A stretch of 33,980 nt of DNA, taken from contig CAILUV010000036.1 in the NCBI GenBank assembly GCA_903837555.1, positions 1 through 33,980 of the forward strand, given 5' to 3'. The DNA is from an uncultured Alphaproteobacteria bacterium. Lineage in GTDB: Bacteria > Pseudomonadota > Alphaproteobacteria > Micropepsales > Micropepsaceae. This document shows positions 32,502-33,980 of the stretch, one piece after another. A model generated the notes under the pieces. It saw nothing but the letters and a program-made list of their open reading frames with translations, ran no database searches and was not told where the DNA came from. The translations under genes and the position numbers were made by a program. Each line of letters opens with the position of its first letter. The stretch's first letter is position 1.

Positions 32502-33854
32502 CTATTCCGCGAGAATGCGCATGAACACCATGTTGCCATGCGGGGTTGATCCATAGCCCAGCGCTGCGGGCGCAAAGGCAAAGGCGTGCGAGGCGCCCAG
32601 CCCCAGCTTCCAGTTCTCGCTGATCCGCCAGTCATGCACCGCGCCGATGCTGAGCTGGCCCACACGGTTCACCGCATGGTGCGCCCCCAGTTCGGCATTC
32701 TCCACCCACTCGCCCCTTACGAACACCGACCAGGGATCGTTTGGCTTGTAGGTGGCCTCCAGCACGGCGGCGTTCAGATTGTTGCCGTCGCTGAGCTGCT
32801 TCAGTCCCCAGGCCGCCGTCATGGCGATGGATTGTTCGCCCCCCAAGGCGCGGAAATACTGCGCGCTGGCGGTGAAACGGTCTTCGTTCTTGCCGGGATC
32901 GAGCTGTTCGGGGCTGTTCAGGTGGCCCCAGCTTGCCTGCAGCGACCAGTTTTCGCTGGGGTTGAAGGACAGCCGCGCGGCGGTGGAATCGAATTTCGGC
33001 TTGTCGAAGTTGAAGCGGAACTGGTCCGGCTCGCGGCCTGTGAACTGCGAGACTTCCAGCTTCCACTTGTCATGCACGAAGCCCGCCGTCGCCACGCCAA
33101 AGGTGATATGCGTGGAATCCAACCAATGATGGGTGATCGGCGCCGACGGGTTCGCCGCCGCGCTGGCGCGGTGCATGAAGGCGGGCGGCCCCAGCGCCGG
33201 TTCGCCGGGATAGCCCAGATAGAGAAATGCGGAATCCGTATCGGACAGGCGGTGGCTGTAGCTGGCGGCCATTTCCATCACCAGCTCATGCGGATGCTGG
33301 CGGTCCAGCAAATGCCGACGCCCGTCGGCGGTCTCGCCGCTGGCCAGCAACAGCGGATAGCCGTCCTTGCCCATCAACGGATCGGGGCTGAGCATCAGCC
33401 GCAGGTTCAGCGTGCCGTCGCCAAAGTCGCGACGCGCCGCACCCATCGCCATGCCGGCCGCAAAGGCCTTGTCATCGCCGCGCGGACCCGACTGGTTGGA
33501 GTAGACGCCCGCCAGCGACAGATGCCCCATCAGCATCCAGTTGCCGGCCTGTTCATGCACCCCGCCATGGCGCGCGGCATCGGGCTGCCAGGCGGTGCCC
33601 GAGGCATCGCGGCTCATCGGATAGCCGCCCAGCGTGCCGGTCATGGGCATCTGGTGACTTGAATAATCCATTGGCATCACATGGCCGGCGTGCGGATCGG
33701 CTGCGGGGGGCTGATGCTGGTGCTCCTGCGCCAGCGCTGGCGCGGCCAGCGCGGCGAAGGGAATCAGGAATTTGAGCGACGCGGCGAACCACAGCCAGAA
33801 GCGCACCCGCGCGCTGTTGTTGCGCAGGGAGAGCGCCAGCAGCGCCGCGGTCAT
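32502..33854 (-). CDS. His/Met-rich outer-membrane protein with a BlaR1-like N-terminus
   Basis: 450 aa. Residues 1-36 (LALSLRNNSARVRFWLWFAA and FLIPFAAL) match the start of BlaR1/M56-type sensor proteases. Then APALAQEHQHQ gives a signal-peptidase-like site and the mature protein begins. It has a His/Met-rich segment (HAGHVMPMDYSSHQMPM) as in CopB-type copper proteins and about 350 residues with alternating strands typical of a barrel (LSLAGVYSNQSGPRGDDK, HHWLDSTHITFGVATAGF, WKLEVSQFTGREPDQ). Relatives of the mature part occur in copper- and metal-resistance loci; binding of copper is inferred. Its ATG overlaps the stop of the BlaI-type gene (ATGA, 33851-33854), so it is translationally coupled to the repressor. 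Confidence 0.8.
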   Translation of the reverse strand: MTAALLALSLRNNSARVRFWLWFAASLKFLIPFAALAAPALAQEHQHQPPAADPHAGHVMPMDYSSHQMPMTGTLGGYPMSRDASGTAWQPDAARHGGVHEQAGNWMLMGHLSLAGVYSNQSGPRGDDKAFAAGMAMGAARRDFGDGTLNLRLMLSPDPLMGKDGYPLLLASGETADGRRHLLDRQHPHELVMEMAASYSHRLSDTDSAFLYLGYPGEPALGPPAFMHRASAAANPSAPITHHWLDSTHITFGVATAGFVHDKWKLEVSQFTGREPDQFRFNFDKPKFDSTAARLSFNPSENWSLQASWGHLNSPEQLDPGKNEDRFTASAQYFRALGGEQSIAMTAAWGLKQLSDGNNLNAAVLEATYKPNDPWSVFVRGEWVENAELGAHHAVNRVGQLSIGAVHDWRISENWKLGLGASHAFAFAPAALGYGSTPHGNMVFMRILAE

Positions 33855-33980
33855 GCGTCTTTGCGCTTCTTGGAAAGGTCGCGCAGCAGCTTTTCGGCGT
33901 CCGCGACGTCCTTGGTGGTCAGGTTGCCCGCTTCGATAAGCTGGGCCATCACCGGCTGCATCCGGCCGCCGAACATGCCC
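33851..33980 (-). CDS. BlaI/MecI/CopY-family repressor, C-terminal part only
   Basis: The gene runs off the right edge; 42 C-terminal residues are seen, GMFGGRMQPVMAQLIEAGNL and then TTKDVADAEKLLRDLSKK. The FGG-x(3-5)-PVMAQLIEAG-L-T-x-KDVADAEKLL pattern is the C-terminal dimerisation helix of BlaI/CopY repressors, which are released from DNA by BlaR1-type proteolysis (BlaI/MecI) or by copper (CopY). The expected sensor protease is not encoded next to it. Confidence 0.8.
   Translation of the reverse strand, partial: GMFGGRMQPVMAQLIEAGNLTTKDVADAEKLLRDLSKKRKDA

Overview
This is a GC-rich chromosomal stretch (roughly two-thirds G+C by eye) from a Gram-negative bacterium, most likely an alphaproteobacterium. 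The signs are a classical autotransporter, an outer-membrane protein, an RND efflux pair, HisN- and TypA-type housekeeping genes, an ars operon that uses an aquaporin as in Sinorhizobium, an RpoH-type promoter with a ROSE-like leader before hsp20, and REP-like palindromes between genes. Genus cannot be fixed from the sequence alone. No rRNA, tRNA, CRISPR array, IS element or prophage gene was recognised.

Layout. 1-588 is a compositionally poorer stretch with no convincing gene. Then come glyoxalase I (589-1047, +), a 58-aa ORF plus exonuclease III (2133-1168, -), an exported SMP-30-like beta-propeller (3185-2316, -) and a large autotransporter (7105-3446, -) with its terminator. A pentapeptide-repeat protein (7445-8719) precedes a tight arsenic operon: arsR, thioredoxin-type arsC, glutaredoxin-type arsC and an aquaporin (8871-10787), with ATGA overlaps or a 2-base gap. 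Next are small hypothetical genes, an HSL-type esterase-like protein lacking its serine, hsp20, an alpha/beta hydrolase and a Pro/Ala-rich membrane protein (10788-14688). 14942-17500 holds two lysine-rich histone-H1-like paralogues around a CorA/ZntB transporter, then hisN. 17547-23453 is rich in membrane proteins: chrA, ynfA-nhaA, a class C beta-lactamase-like hydrolase, a four-helix protein and a STAS-less SulP carrier. typA (25362-23539) is followed by a 380-base intergenic region with helically phased direct repeats, then an RND adaptor and pump (25760-30134). The right end has a serine-hydrolase-like protein, a ferric-reductase-like membrane protein, a cytochrome-c-like protein, a His/Met-rich outer-membrane protein and the C-terminus of a BlaI/CopY-type repressor.

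How the genes fit together. The ars operon is a full detoxification route: sensing by ArsR, reduction of arsenate by two unrelated reductases, and probable exit of arsenite through the aquaporin in place of ArsB/Acr3. Several other genes (chrA, zntB, nhaA, RND pair, Cu-type OMP) are ion or toxicant handling genes.

Most notable. (1) At the right edge the gene coupled to blaI begins like a BlaR1/M56 sensor protease, but after about 36 residues becomes the secreted His/Met-rich outer-membrane protein, so the sensor seems to have been deleted and its membrane segment reused as a signal peptide. (2) Three family members in this one window lack the defining residue of their family: the HSL-like protein (Ser to Glu), a class C hydrolase (Ser to Ala) and the cytochrome c (CXXCH to CXXCR). 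(3) The hsp20 leader has the hallmark geometry of a fourU/ROSE-type RNA thermometer.
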